From Sphingomonas glacialis (lineage in GTDB: Bacteria > Pseudomonadota > Alphaproteobacteria > Sphingomonadales > Sphingomonadaceae): a stretch of DNA of 64,000 nt. The DNA lies in NCBI RefSeq assembly GCF_006439055.1, contig NZ_RCZC01000012.1, forward strand, positions 22,186 to 86,185, written 5' to 3'. The notes beneath the pieces were generated by a model that worked only from the letters and a program-made list of their open reading frames with translations, had not been told where the DNA came from and searched no databases. A program made the translations under genes and the position numbers. Below are positions 16,885 through 25,519 of this stretch, piece after piece; within the stretch, counting starts at the first letter, position 1, and the number at the start of each line of letters is the position of its first letter.

Positions 16885-17640
16885 ATGACGACACGCATCT
16901 GGACGGCCGCGCTCGCGGTGATCGGCGACGAAATCCTGTCGGGCCGCACGCAGGACAAGAATGTCGCGCAGATCGCGGCGTGGCTCAACGTCCAGGGGAT
17001 CCGCCTCGCCGAGGTGCGGATCGTCGCCGACAAGCCCGACGCGATCGTCGAGGCGGTCAATACCTTACGCGAGCGCAACGATTATCTGTTCACGACCGGC
17101 GGGATCGGGCCGACGCATGACGACATCACCGTCGATGCGATCGCCGAGGCGCTCGGCGTGCCGGTGGTGTTCCATCCGCAAGCCGTCGCCGTGCTGGAGG
17201 CCTATTACGCGACGCGTGGCGGGCTGACCGAGCCGCGCAAGCGGATGGCGCGCGTGCCCGAGGGCGCCGACCTGATCGAGAACCGCATGTCGGGTGCGCC
17301 GGGGATCCGCGTCGGCAACGTCTTCATCATGGCGGGGGTGCCGCACATCACTGCGGGGATGCTCGATGCGCTGACGGGAACGCTCGAGGGCGGGCTGCCG
17401 GTGCTGTCGCGCACGATCGGCTGCTGGGTCGCCGAGAGCGAAGTCGCCGATCTGCTGCGCCAGGCCGAGAAAAGCCATGAGGGCGTCGCCATCGGGAGTT
17501 ACCCCTTCTTCCGCGACGGACGCACCGGCGCCAATTTCGTCGTGCGCGCGACCGATGCGGCTCTCGCCGACCGGTGCATCGCCGATCTCACTCAGGCGTT
17601 GGAAGGGACCGGCCGCAGCGTCGTGGCCGGCGGGATTTGA
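16885..17640 (+). CDS. CinA-like molybdopterin-binding-domain protein
   Basis: A 251-residue protein that consists of the MoaB/Mog-like fold only: ALAVIGDEILSGRTQDKN, then FTTGGIGPTHDDITVDAIAEALG and MAGVPHITAGMLDAL. In CinA this domain (COG1058) is a nucleotide pyrophosphatase acting on ADP-ribose or FAD; the C-terminal NMN deamidase part is absent. The stand-alone form is common in alphaproteobacteria. A lipoprotein gene follows after 17 bases and is probably cotranscribed. Confidence 0.85.
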   Translation: MTTRIWTAALAVIGDEILSGRTQDKNVAQIAAWLNVQGIRLAEVRIVADKPDAIVEAVNTLRERNDYLFTTGGIGPTHDDITVDAIAEALGVPVVFHPQAVAVLEAYYATRGGLTEPRKRMARVPEGADLIENRMSGAPGIRVGNVFIMAGVPHITAGMLDALTGTLEGGLPVLSRTIGCWVAESEVADLLRQAEKSHEGVAIGSYPFFRDGRTGANFVVRATDAALADRCIADLTQALEGTGRSVVAGGI

Positions 17641-17657
17641 GAGTTGGGAGCGAACCG

Positions 17658-17999
17658 ATGAAGCGCATCTATCTGGCGGCACTGCTCACGGTGACCTTGG
17701 CGGGGTGCGATGGCAGCCCGAGCGGCAGCAGCGCGCCCGCCGCCGTCGCGACGCATGATCCGATGGAGGCGAAGATCGATGCGCTCTCGCCATCGCTCCA
17801 GGAAACGACGATGTTCCGCGCGATCCAGGACGGCGGCTACACCTGCCAGAAGATCGTGCGGATGGAGAAGCACGCGCCGATCGACGGCAAGGCGGTGTGG
17901 ATCGCCGAGTGCGACGACAAGGGGCAATATGTCATCACGCTCCAGCCCGGCGGGATTTTCTGGGTGAGCGGCGTGCCGCAGCCGAAGAAGCCGCGCTGA
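17658..17999 (+). CDS. Small putative lipoprotein
   Basis: A 113-residue protein starting MKRIYLAALLTVTLAGCDG, a clear lipoprotein signal with the lipidated Cys at position 17, then a short Ser/Pro-rich spacer. The mature part (TMFRAIQDGGYTCQKIVRMEKHAPIDGKAVWIAECDDKGQYVITL) has two Cys that could form a disulfide. No function is recognised. The ATG at 17658 is preceded by GGGAG. It is the middle gene of a likely three-gene transcript with the CinA-like gene and a zinc-ribbon gene. Confidence 0.75.
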   Translation: MKRIYLAALLTVTLAGCDGSPSGSSAPAAVATHDPMEAKIDALSPSLQETTMFRAIQDGGYTCQKIVRMEKHAPIDGKAVWIAECDDKGQYVITLQPGGIFWVSGVPQPKKPR

Positions 18000-18184
18000 C
18001 GCGGACCAAGCTCAGCGTTTGCCAGCGCAAGCGGCGGTACGACTCCGAGGTGGCGGCTGTGGACGCGATCGCGGTCTCGGGGCTCGTGCTGCGGAGCTAT
18101 AGGTGCGACCGGTGCCGGCAGTTTCATTTGACGAGCCGCACCAAGGGGAAGCGGGTGTTGGGGATCGGGGCGGGTTCGGGCTGA
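17996..18184 (+). CDS. Small zinc-ribbon-like protein, unusual start
   Basis: A 62-codon frame overlaps the end of the lipoprotein gene (CTGA). It encodes LSVCQRKRRYDSEVAAVDAIAVSG, then LRSYRCDRCRQFHLTSRTKGK. The spacing C...YRCxxCxxFHLTS fits a known type of short bacterial zinc-ribbon protein with the pattern CxxKxxYxxxxxA...YxCxxCxxWHLT. No ATG, GTG or TTG lies at a sensible place, so either CTG 17996 is used or translation is reinitiated from the upstream gene. Presence of the motif is seen; its expression is inference. Confidence 0.5.
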   Translation: MTRTKLSVCQRKRRYDSEVAAVDAIAVSGLVLRSYRCDRCRQFHLTSRTKGKRVLGIGAGSG

Positions 18185-18230
18185 ACCGAGGAGCCCCCAC
18201 TGTTGGCGTGATCCGAACGCTACTCCCACC

Positions 18231-18312
18231 CGTCATCCCCGCGAAAGCGGGGATCCCGCTGCCTGGCCCGCGGTCAGAAGAAGCGGGACCCTCGCTTTCG
18301 CGAGGGTGACGG
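18231..18312. repeat. Paired-palindrome intergenic repeat, copy 1
   Basis: Two hairpins in inverted order: CGTCATCCCCGCGAAAGCGG at the left and its near complement ending AGGGTGACG at the right, with CCCGCT/AGCGGG inside. Both ends carry the same CGTCATCCC-type sequence, so the whole forms a large imperfect cruciform. Similar elements recur in intergenic gaps of this window. Confidence 0.7.
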
Positions 18313-18358
18313 GGGGCAGGGGTGACGAGTTCGGGGCGCAATTGGCAAGCGGCGCGCA

Positions 18359-18386
18359 TGGATTCCGGATCAAGTCCGGCATGACT
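18359..18386. repeat. Half copy of the intergenic repeat
   Basis: A single hairpin CCGGATCAAGTCCGG followed by CATGAC matches one arm of the paired repeats but has no partner. It lies between copy 1 and the MFS gene. Confidence 0.45.
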
Positions 18387-18568
18387 GCGTTGGAATCGGC
18401 GCGGCGAAAACGGTCATTCCCCAGATCGCCGTTGCAGCACGGCGCTTCGAGGCGCAGGTGTCCCGTTCCGCCGACCCCCGACCAGCCGATCAAGCGCTGG
18501 CATTGGAGAGCCCATCCATCCGGTTTCAGCCGCCCGCGGTGCGCTGACCCAAAGCCTTCGGACATCCC

Positions 18569-20071
18569 ATGCGATTGCGCCGCCGGGGCCTCGCCTCGAT
18601 CAACAGCGAAATCCGCGACGGCATCCTGCCCGCCGCGGGCGACATCGCGCAGGTCGCGCGCGAGGATGGCGCGGTCGATCATACGCCCAAAAATTACCGG
18701 CTGGTCGCGCTGATCATCGCCTGCGCGCTGTTCATGGAGCAGATGGACGCGACGATCCTCGCGACAGCGCTGCCGACGATGGCGCGCGATTTCCATGTGC
18801 CCGCGACCAATATGAGCTCGGCGCTGACCTCGTACCTGCTGGCGCTGGCGATCTTCATTCCGGCGAGCGGGCGGCTGGCCGATCGCTTCGGGTCGCGCAC
18901 CGTGTTCCGCGCGGCGATCCTGATCTTCGTCGCGGGCTCGGCGCTGTGCGGCGTCGCGCCGAACCTGCCCTTCATCATGGGCGCGCGCTTCCTGCAGGGG
19001 CTGGGCGGCGCGATGATGATCCCGATCGGGCGGCTCGTGCTGCTGCGCAGCGTCGCCAAAGAGGACATGGTCTCGGCAATGTCGTGGCTGATCATGCCCG
19101 CGCTGATCGGGCCGATCCTGGGGCCGCCGGTCGGCGGCGCGATCGTCACCTATCTCGACTGGCGCTGGATCTTTTATCTCAATCTGCCGATCGGGCTGCT
19201 CGGTGTCTTCCTGGTGACGCGCTATATCGGCGAGGTGCGCGCCGAGACGCCGGTGCGGGCGGATCCCCTGGGGTTCGTGCTGTCGGGCGTGGCGCTTGGC
19301 TGCCTGTTGTTCGGGTTCGAGATGACGAGCCGGACGGGCGAGTTGCCGGTGGCGCTCGGCCTGATCGGGATCGGCTGTGTCGCGGGCGCGCTCTACATCC
19401 GCCATGCGCGGCACCGCGCCGATCCGATCCTCGATCTGTCGCTGATGCGCGTGCCGACCTTCCGCCTGTCGCTGATCGGCGGATCGCTGACGCGGATCAC
19501 GCAGGGCGCGCAGCCCTTCCTGCTGCCGATGATGCTGCAATTGGGCTTCGGCATGACCGCGGCGGCGAGCGGCGCGATCACCGTCGCGGGGGCGATCGGG
19601 TCGCTTGCGATGAAGGGGCTGGCGCCGCGCATTTTGCGGCGCTGGGGGTTCCGGCGCAGCCTGATCGTCGGCGGGCTGGGGGCGAGTGCGGGCTATGCGG
19701 TGTGCGGGCTGTTTCGGCCCGATTGGCCGGTGCCGGTGATCTTCGGCGTGCTGATGGTGTCCGGGTTTTTCATGTCGTTCCAATTCTCGGCGTACAACAC
19801 GATCGCCTATGACGAGATTCCGAGCGACCGGATGAGCTCGGCGACGAGCTTCTACGCGACCTTCCAGCAATTGATGCTGTCGTTCGGGATCTGCGTTGGG
19901 GCAGCGTCGCTGCACGTCGGGATGTTGGGGGGCGGGCATGCGCTGCCGCGGCTCGGCGATTTTACGCTGGCGTTTTTGGTGGTCACCGCGGTGTCGGCGA
20001 GCGCGACGATCTGGAACGCGCGGTTTGCAGCCGATGCGGGGGCGGGGATGAGCGGGCATCGGGGCGGATAG
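18569..20071 (+). CDS. MFS transporter, DHA2 (EmrB/QacA-like) family
   Basis: The 500-residue protein has about 14 membrane segments. The first is YRLVALIIACALFMEQMDATILATALPTMARDF, with the motif D1 feature of drug/H+ antiporters, then GRLADRFGSRTVFRAAI (motif A) and RFLQGLGGAMMIPIGRLVLLR (motif B), and LIGPILGPPVGGAIV (motif C). It probably exports hydrophobic drugs with proton exchange. The ATG at 18569 gives a 49-residue cytoplasmic leader of uncertain reality; a later start near MEQMDA would cut into the first helix. It has no neighbouring HlyD-type adaptor, so an RND-like tripartite pump is not indicated. Confidence 0.85.
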   Translation: MRLRRRGLASINSEIRDGILPAAGDIAQVAREDGAVDHTPKNYRLVALIIACALFMEQMDATILATALPTMARDFHVPATNMSSALTSYLLALAIFIPASGRLADRFGSRTVFRAAILIFVAGSALCGVAPNLPFIMGARFLQGLGGAMMIPIGRLVLLRSVAKEDMVSAMSWLIMPALIGPILGPPVGGAIVTYLDWRWIFYLNLPIGLLGVFLVTRYIGEVRAETPVRADPLGFVLSGVALGCLLFGFEMTSRTGELPVALGLIGIGCVAGALYIRHARHRADPILDLSLMRVPTFRLSLIGGSLTRITQGAQPFLLPMMLQLGFGMTAAASGAITVAGAIGSLAMKGLAPRILRRWGFRRSLIVGGLGASAGYAVCGLFRPDWPVPVIFGVLMVSGFFMSFQFSAYNTIAYDEIPSDRMSSATSFYATFQQLMLSFGICVGAASLHVGMLGGGHALPRLGDFTLAFLVVTAVSASATIWNARFAADAGAGMSGHRGG

Positions 20072-20198
20072 GTGGGGCTTGAGGGCGGATGGCTGCTCTC
20101 GCCCAGACCCGGTCGCTTGGATCCTTCAGTGCAATACCAATAGCGGACGTCCAATGGATCGAGTTGCATAGGATCGCTTTGCTGGGCAGTTATGCCTG

Positions 20199-20840
20199 AT
20201 GAGCGGAACAGCTTCATATCAAGCGGAGAGGCGCGTCCGGGAGGCGCTGGAGGCAGTGTACCGCACTTTCGACTTACCGCCTCCCCGAACGATCGAAGGG
20301 TGCCCATGCTGCATGTCGACACGCGGCACCGATGTTCTGCTCACCACCCCGTTGCGACAGCTGTCCGGTCAGGCGCTCTGGCGTTACGTGTCTGGCGCCT
20401 TCCTGACGATTGGCGACGAACAAGATTTTCGTTATCTTCTGCCTCGCATTCTCGACATATCGGTGTTTGATCCGGGCAACTCCAACGATCCCGAGATTGT
20501 GCTGGGCAAGCTTCCGCTCGCGCACTGGCGATCTTGGGCTCCGACTGAGCAGAACGTGATCGAAGCGTTCGTTGACGCTTGGTTCGAGTGGGCGCTCGCA
20601 AGTGACGTGGCCGAGGTGGAAGAAGGCTTGATCGGAACGGACGCGGAGAGCGTGCTGTGTGGCGCAGCGAGAGCGAAGATGCCGCTGCATCACTGGCTCC
20701 TGCGCTTGTTAGAACCGGACGCTGCGCCAGTCCTGATCGACATGAAACACCGCTTTCCAGCCGAGATGTCAGGGTTTTGGGAGTTCGCGCCGGCCGGCTT
20801 GCAAGAGCTCTCAACGATTCTGGCACAAGGGCGAGCCTAG
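20199..20840 (+). CDS. Conserved hypothetical protein
   Basis: The 213-residue protein has a cysteine-rich start (EGCPCCMS) followed by LLTTPLRQLSGQALWRYVSGAFLTIGDEQDFRYLLPRILDI. The pattern of a Cys pair, PLR-L, Y, and GDxxDFRxxLPRIL recurs in a family of uncharacterised bacterial proteins as I recall it; no function is known. There is no signal peptide or membrane segment. Codon use is a little less G+C-rich than that of neighbours. It is an isolated gene between the MFS transporter and a pair of intergenic repeats. Confidence 0.6.
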   Translation: MSGTASYQAERRVREALEAVYRTFDLPPPRTIEGCPCCMSTRGTDVLLTTPLRQLSGQALWRYVSGAFLTIGDEQDFRYLLPRILDISVFDPGNSNDPEIVLGKLPLAHWRSWAPTEQNVIEAFVDAWFEWALASDVAEVEEGLIGTDAESVLCGAARAKMPLHHWLLRLLEPDAAPVLIDMKHRFPAEMSGFWEFAPAGLQELSTILAQGRA

Positions 20841-20873
20841 GTCCGCTTTCCACCGGTGCCCGACATAGCCAAT

Positions 20874-20965
20874 ACCGTCGCCCCGGCGGAGGCCGGGGCC
20901 TCTGGATGGCTTGGCGAGCAGCCGGACACCAGCATGGAGGTCCCGGCCTTCGCCGGGGCGACGGT
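20874..20965. repeat. Paired-palindrome intergenic repeat, copy 2
   Basis: The left arm ACCGTCGCCCCGGCGGAGGC and right arm ending GGGGCGACGGT are inverse complements at the outer ends, each with its own internal hairpin (CCCCGGC..GCCGGGG). It lies downstream of the hypothetical gene at 20199. Confidence 0.7.
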
Positions 20966-21060
20966 TATATGTGCGGGCCGGACTCCGCCAAGTTCGGACG
21001 TGTGTGACCCAAGATTGTAGGGTTTAGGCCCTTTCTGGCGGGAAGGAATGACCTAGGTCC

Positions 21061-21160
21061 GCCCCTCCCCTTCAGGGGAGGGGATGGGGGTGGGGGGTGC
21101 CTCGCCGAGAGCAACCGTTGTGACTTCCCCACCCCAACCCCTCCCCTGAAGGGGAGGGGC
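21061..21160. repeat. Second-family paired repeat (CCCCTCCCC/GGGGAGGGG), copy A
   Basis: Each side has the hairpin CCCCTCCCC-TTCA-GGGGAGGGG, or its complement with TGAA as loop, and a flanking run of the type TGGGGGTGGGG; the two sides are inverted with respect to each other. The right side is followed by CTTTTAG. It lies 12 bases behind the fpr stop and could act as its terminator. A second copy occurs at 37267-37367. Confidence 0.7.
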
Positions 21161-21172
21161 TTTTAGGACGGC

Positions 21173-21985
21173 TCACCCTACGAACGCGCGCTCGATCACA
21201 TATTGCCCCGGATGCGAGTTCGAGCCCTCTACGAAGCCCATCGTCTCGAGCTTGGCGGCGAGGTCCTTGATCATCGCCATGCTGCCGCACAGCATGATCC
21301 GGTCGGTCTCGGGGTCGAGGTGCTTCTCGCCCGGCATGTCCTTGAACAGCGTGCCGTCGTCGATCAGCGCGTCGATCCGCCCGGTCGTGTGGAACGGCTC
21401 GCGCGTCACGGTCGGCACATAGGAGAACGCCGTCGCCGCCTGCTCGTCGACGAGCGGATCATCCGCCAACTTCGCTTCGAGCGGCTCGCGGTACGCCAGA
21501 TCGACGACGCGGCGCACGCTGTGGACGATCTGGATCTGGTCGAAGCGATCGTAGATCTCGGGATCGCGCGCGACGCTGAGGAATGGCGCGAGGCCGGTCC
21601 CGGTCGACAGCATGAACAGCCGCTTGCCCGGCAGCAGCGCATCGGCGACGAGCGTGCCGGTCGGCTTGCGGCCGAGATAGACCTGGTCGCCGGGCTGGAT
21701 CTGTGACAGGCGCGAGGTGAGCGGGCCATCGGGCACGCGGATCGAGAGGAATTCGAGTTCCTCTGCATAAGCCGGGCTCGCGATCGAATACGCGCGCAAC
21801 AACGGGCGCTGCTCGCCGGCGAGGCCGAGCATCACGAATTCGCCCGAGCGGAAGCGGAAGCTCGCGGGCCGCGTGATCGTGAAGCTGAACAGATGCTCGT
21901 TCCACATCCGCACGCTGAGCACGGTTTCGACGCTCAGCGCCGAGGTCGGTTCTAGACCGGGCAGGCTTGTCACCACATCACTCAT
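21173..21985 (-). CDS. fpr: Ferredoxin--NADP reductase
   Basis: The 270-residue flavoprotein has the FAD-binding RAYSIASPAY segment, GPLTSRLSQIQPGD, and the NADP-binding STGTGLAPFLSVARDPE, then LCGSMAMIKDLAAKLETMGF and the end YVIERAFVG, as in bacterial subclass FPRs. It passes electrons between NADPH and ferredoxin or flavodoxin, often in oxidative stress and Fe-S assembly. The ATG at 21985 is used; the frame continues upstream without similarity. It is followed by a hairpin repeat that may terminate it. Confidence 0.9.
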   Translation of the reverse strand: MSDVVTSLPGLEPTSALSVETVLSVRMWNEHLFSFTITRPASFRFRSGEFVMLGLAGEQRPLLRAYSIASPAYAEELEFLSIRVPDGPLTSRLSQIQPGDQVYLGRKPTGTLVADALLPGKRLFMLSTGTGLAPFLSVARDPEIYDRFDQIQIVHSVRRVVDLAYREPLEAKLADDPLVDEQAATAFSYVPTVTREPFHTTGRIDALIDDGTLFKDMPGEKHLDPETDRIMLCGSMAMIKDLAAKLETMGFVEGSNSHPGQYVIERAFVG

Positions 21986-22188
21986 CAATCGATCGTCCTT
22001 CAATGCAAATCCGCCGCCACACCGTCGCATCGGGTATCGTCCCGATCCCGGCGCGGCTGCCCATCGCACCTCTTCCTGCAAAACGACCGACACGGGGCCG
22101 GCGACAGCGCGGCCCCTGGGCGATCGACATAATCGCGCACCCGTTACTCCGGTCGGGTGCTACAATTCAACTCGTAACTTCGTCGCGA

Positions 22189-22458
22189 TCAGGCGGGCAG
22201 CTTCTCGACCAGCGCGGCGATGCTGTTGCCGGTAAAGGCGGTGAGCGACACGCCGTCGAGCTGGATCGCGCGCTCGAGCGTCAGCGTCGCTGCCGATTGA
22301 TGTGCGGGATCGAGCTCGCGCCATGCACGCACCGCGCCTTCGAGGCTGGTGACCTCGGCGACGTCCTCCGCGCCGCGCGGCACGTCTTCGAGCGCGGCGC
22401 TCATCCGCCAGTCGATCGGGGGCGTCTTGGTGTCGTTGCCCCAGGTTGCTTCGGTCAT
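22189..22458 (-). CDS. Small conserved hypothetical protein
   Basis: An 89-residue soluble protein, MTEATWGNDTKTPPIDWRMS then an alpha-helical body (VTSLEGAVRAWRELDPAHQSAATLTLERAIQLDG) ending in NSIAALVEKLPA. I do not recognise a family; the size and plain helical character suggest a small regulatory or stress protein. The ATG at 22458 is used because the longer frame upstream has shadow-like composition. It lies between fpr and tRNA-Gly, 203 bases upstream of the fpr start on the same strand. Confidence 0.6.
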   Translation of the reverse strand: MTEATWGNDTKTPPIDWRMSAALEDVPRGAEDVAEVTSLEGAVRAWRELDPAHQSAATLTLERAIQLDGVSLTAFTGNSIAALVEKLPA

Positions 22459-22692
22459 GATCGTTTGCCTCGTGCTAGAATTGCCAACCGGCCCAGACCG
22501 ACACAGCGCCGGGGAGCCTTGGTATGTTCCCCCATTTGCGCCTGCGCGAGCGCAAATCGCGTCCGGCGCGGACTCTTTTGGGATGGACGCGGTTGGGCGC
22601 GGGTGGGGTGGGCGATCTTTTCGCCCGATCGAAACGCTCGATCGAAACGCTCGGTTGACAGCGCCACACAAACCTCGGAAAAGCGCCGCCAC

Positions 22693-22766
22693 GCGGGTGT
22701 AGCTCAATGGTAGAGCAGAAGCTTCCCAAGCTTACGACGAGGGTTCGATTCCCTTCACCCGCTCCA
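22693..22766 (+). tRNA. tRNA-Gly (anticodon CCC)
   Basis: The 74-base cloverleaf begins GCGGGTG and pairs with CACCCGC before T-CCA, which is encoded. D arm GCTC..GAGC, anticodon arm AAGC-TTCCCAA-GCTT giving anticodon CCC, and T arm GAGGG-TTCGATT-CCCTT are all present. It reads glycine codon GGG. Confidence 0.95.
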
Positions 22767-22884
22767 TCCCATCCCTGACGAAACGACGAGCGCCCTGGGC
22801 CTTCCCATCGCGCTGCGATCGCGGCTAAGGCGCGCGCTTGCGATGGGTCGTAGCGACCCAGCGGCGGCATTAGGGATGACGGCC

Positions 22885-23730
22885 ATGCCCCTCGAAACGG
22901 TATCCGAAGTACGCGCGCATGGCGGGACGCAGGGCGTCTATCGCCACGATTCGTCTGAGACTGGCACGCCGATGACGTTCAGCGTGTTCGTTCCCGATCA
23001 TGCGCCAGGCGATCGGCTGCCGGTGCTGTGGTATCTTTCGGGGCTGACCTGCACCCAGGCGAACGTGACCGAAAAGGGCGAGTATCGCGCGGCGTGTCGC
23101 GAGGCCGGGATCATTTTCGTCGCGCCCGATACCTCGCCGCGCGGGGAGGGCGTTCCCGACGATGTCGATGGGGCGTATGATTTCGGGCTCGGCGCGGGCT
23201 TCTATGTCGATGCGACGCAGGCGCCGTTCGCGCAGCATTACCGCATGGCGAGCTATGTCACCGAGGAGCTGCCTGCGCTCGTTGCAGAGCATTTTCCGGT
23301 CGATCCCGCGCGGCAGTCGATAACCGGGCATTCGATGGGCGGGCATGGCGCGCTGACGCTCGCGCTGGGGCGACCGGGGCGGTATCGCTCGGTTTCGGCG
23401 TTTGCGCCGATCGTCGCGCCGAGCCAGGTGCCGTGGGGGGAGAAGGCGCTGGCGGGCTATCTCGGCGAGGATCGCGCGGCGTGGCGCAAGCACGACGCGG
23501 TGGCGCTGATCGAGGATGGCGCGCGGGTGCCCGCGTTGCTCGTGGATCAGGGTGATGCGGATGCGTTTCTTGAGAACCAGCTGCGGCCCGAATTGCTCGA
23601 GGCGGCGTGCGATGCGACCGGGATCCCGCTCGAGCTGCGGATGCAGCCGGGGTACGACCACAGCTATTACTTCATCTCGACCTTCCTCGCCGAGCACGTC
23701 GCCTGGCATGCGCGTCAGCTCGTCGGCTGA
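22885..23730 (+). CDS. fghA: S-formylglutathione hydrolase
   Basis: A 281-residue esterase-D-type alpha/beta hydrolase that splits S-formylglutathione to formate and glutathione in formaldehyde detoxification. Motifs: PVLWYLSGLTCTQANVTEKGEYR, APDTSPRGEGVPDD, GHSMGGHGAL (nucleophile Ser), LLVDQGDADAFL (Asp) and GYDHSYYFISTF (His). The ATG at 22885 follows AGGGA by eight bases; an ATG nine bases earlier is an alternative. No formaldehyde dehydrogenase gene lies beside it in this window. Confidence 0.92.
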   Translation: MPLETVSEVRAHGGTQGVYRHDSSETGTPMTFSVFVPDHAPGDRLPVLWYLSGLTCTQANVTEKGEYRAACREAGIIFVAPDTSPRGEGVPDDVDGAYDFGLGAGFYVDATQAPFAQHYRMASYVTEELPALVAEHFPVDPARQSITGHSMGGHGALTLALGRPGRYRSVSAFAPIVAPSQVPWGEKALAGYLGEDRAAWRKHDAVALIEDGARVPALLVDQGDADAFLENQLRPELLEAACDATGIPLELRMQPGYDHSYYFISTFLAEHVAWHARQLVG

Positions 23731-23745
23731 CGCGCACGCGCGGCG

Positions 23746-25494
23746 TCAGAACAGGCGCTTGAGCAGCCCGACATTGGTCTTGGCGAGGTCGATCACCGAA
23801 TCGCCGCGGCCGCTGATCACCGCTTTCGCCATGTAGAGCGTGAAGCCCTTCATCTGCTCGAGTGTGATCGCGGGCGGCATCGACAGCTCGTTCCGCGCAG
23901 TCACGGCATCGAGCAGCGCGGGGCCGGGGTGGGCGAGCACGTTGCGCACCGCGGTCTCGACATCGCCGGGATCGGTGACGCGCACGCCGTGCAGGCCGAT
24001 CGCGCGCGCCATCGCGGCGAAATCGGGATTGTCGAGCGTGACGCCGGTCTCGACCAGCCCCGCCGCCTTCATCTCCATCTCGACGAAGCCGAGCGTGCCG
24101 TTGTTGAAGACGATGATCTTCACCGGCAGGCCGAGCTGCTTCACTGTCAGCAATTCGCCCATCAGCATGGCGAGACCGCCATCGCCCGACAGCGTGACGA
24201 CCTGGCGCTGCGGATAGGTTGCTTGAACGCCGATCGCCTGCGGCAGCGCGTTCGCCATCGAGCCGTGGTTGAACGAGCCGATCAGGCGGCGGCGGCCGTT
24301 CATCTTGAGATAGCGAGCGGCCCAGATCGTTGGCGTGCCGACGTCGCACGCGAACACCGCGTCGTCTGCGGCCAGTTCGCTCACCACGCGCGCGACGTGC
24401 TGCGGGTGGAGCAGGCCGCTGCCCGGCGTGCCGTGCGCGAGTTCGTCGAGGCCTTCGCGCGCCTTGGCGTAATTTTCGCGCGCGTCCTTGAGGAAGGCAC
24501 CGTCGCGCCCGGCCTTGAGTTGCGGCAGCAGCGCCGCGATCGTCGCGCCGACATCGCCGACCAGCCCGAGATCTATCGCCGTGCGGCGACCGAGATTTTC
24601 GGGGCGCAGGTCGATCTGGGCGACCTTGGCCTTTTCGGGGTAGAATTGGCGGTAGGGGAAGTCGCTGCCGAGGATCAACAGCGTGTCGCAGCCGAGCATC
24701 GCGTCATAGCCCGACGAGAAGCCGATCAGACCGGTCATCCCGACATCATACGGATTGTCGTATTCGACGAATTCCTTGCCGCCGAGCGCGTGGACGACCG
24801 GTGCCTGCAACGCGCCGGCGAGCTCGACCAGTGCGGCGTGCGCAGTTCGGCAGCCGCGGCCGGCGAGGATCGTGACCTTGTCCGAGCCGTTGAGCAGCTC
24901 GGCCAGCTGGGCGATCTCGGGCGCGCCTGGGACGACCGTTGCCTTTGGCGGGAGCAGCGCTTGTGCCGAGCGGGCGAGGGTGCCCGTCGTGCTGCGCAGC
25001 GCGACGTCGCCCGGCATTGCGACGACCGACACACCGCGATGCCCCACGGCCGCGCGGATCGCGGTGTCGAGTGTGCGCGGCATCTGGTCCGCGTCGGAGA
25101 TCGTCTCGCAATAGACGCTGCATTCGCGGAACAGCGCTTCGGGCCGCGTTTCCTGGAAATAGTTCGAGCCGATTTCGCCGCTCGGCACCTGCGCGGCGAT
25201 TGCGAGCACCGGTACGCGCGTGCGGTTGCAATCGTACAGCCCGTTGATGAGGTGCATGTTGCCCGGCCCGCACGAGCCCGCGCAGACCGCGAGCTTGCCC
25301 GTCAGCTGCGCCTCGGCGCCGGCGGCGAAGGCGGCGGCCTCCTCGTTGCGGACGTGCACCCAGGCGATCTTGCCGCGGCGGCGCAGCGCGTCGGTCAGGC
25401 CGTTGAGGCTGTCGCCGACGACGCCGTAGATGCGCTCGACCCCGGCGAGTTCGAGCGTTTCGGCAAACAAATCGGCGATTGTGGTCTTGGACAT
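23746..25494 (-). CDS. poxB: Pyruvate dehydrogenase (quinone), PoxB type
   Basis: The 582-residue thiamine-diphosphate enzyme oxidises pyruvate to acetate and CO2 with electrons going to ubiquinone. It has the N-terminal TPP-enzyme domain (YGVVGDSLNGLTDALRR, VRNEEAAAFAAGAEAQLTG with the catalytic Glu), a central FAD-type domain (LLILGSDFPYRQFYP) and the C-terminal TPP domain (SGDGGLAMLMGELLTVKQLGLPVKIIVFNN). The start is ATG 25494. Its C-terminal tail is hydrophobic, as expected for membrane attachment in the family, but shorter than a clear amphipathic helix. Close to the metallo-beta-lactamase-fold gene upstream, 25 bases apart on the same strand. Confidence 0.88.
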   Translation of the reverse strand: MSKTTIADLFAETLELAGVERIYGVVGDSLNGLTDALRRRGKIAWVHVRNEEAAAFAAGAEAQLTGKLAVCAGSCGPGNMHLINGLYDCNRTRVPVLAIAAQVPSGEIGSNYFQETRPEALFRECSVYCETISDADQMPRTLDTAIRAAVGHRGVSVVAMPGDVALRSTTGTLARSAQALLPPKATVVPGAPEIAQLAELLNGSDKVTILAGRGCRTAHAALVELAGALQAPVVHALGGKEFVEYDNPYDVGMTGLIGFSSGYDAMLGCDTLLILGSDFPYRQFYPEKAKVAQIDLRPENLGRRTAIDLGLVGDVGATIAALLPQLKAGRDGAFLKDARENYAKAREGLDELAHGTPGSGLLHPQHVARVVSELAADDAVFACDVGTPTIWAARYLKMNGRRRLIGSFNHGSMANALPQAIGVQATYPQRQVVTLSGDGGLAMLMGELLTVKQLGLPVKIIVFNNGTLGFVEMEMKAAGLVETGVTLDNPDFAAMARAIGLHGVRVTDPGDVETAVRNVLAHPGPALLDAVTARNELSMPPAITLEQMKGFTLYMAKAVISGRGDSVIDLAKTNVGLLKRLF

Positions 25495-25519
25495 GGTCGG
25501 TCTCCGCAAGCGGTAAGGG

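Noticed and set aside
18233..20059. Minus-strand frame of 608 codons opposite the MFS gene
   Set aside because: Arg/Asp/Gln-rich shadow; the plus strand shows the transporter with motifs A, B and C.
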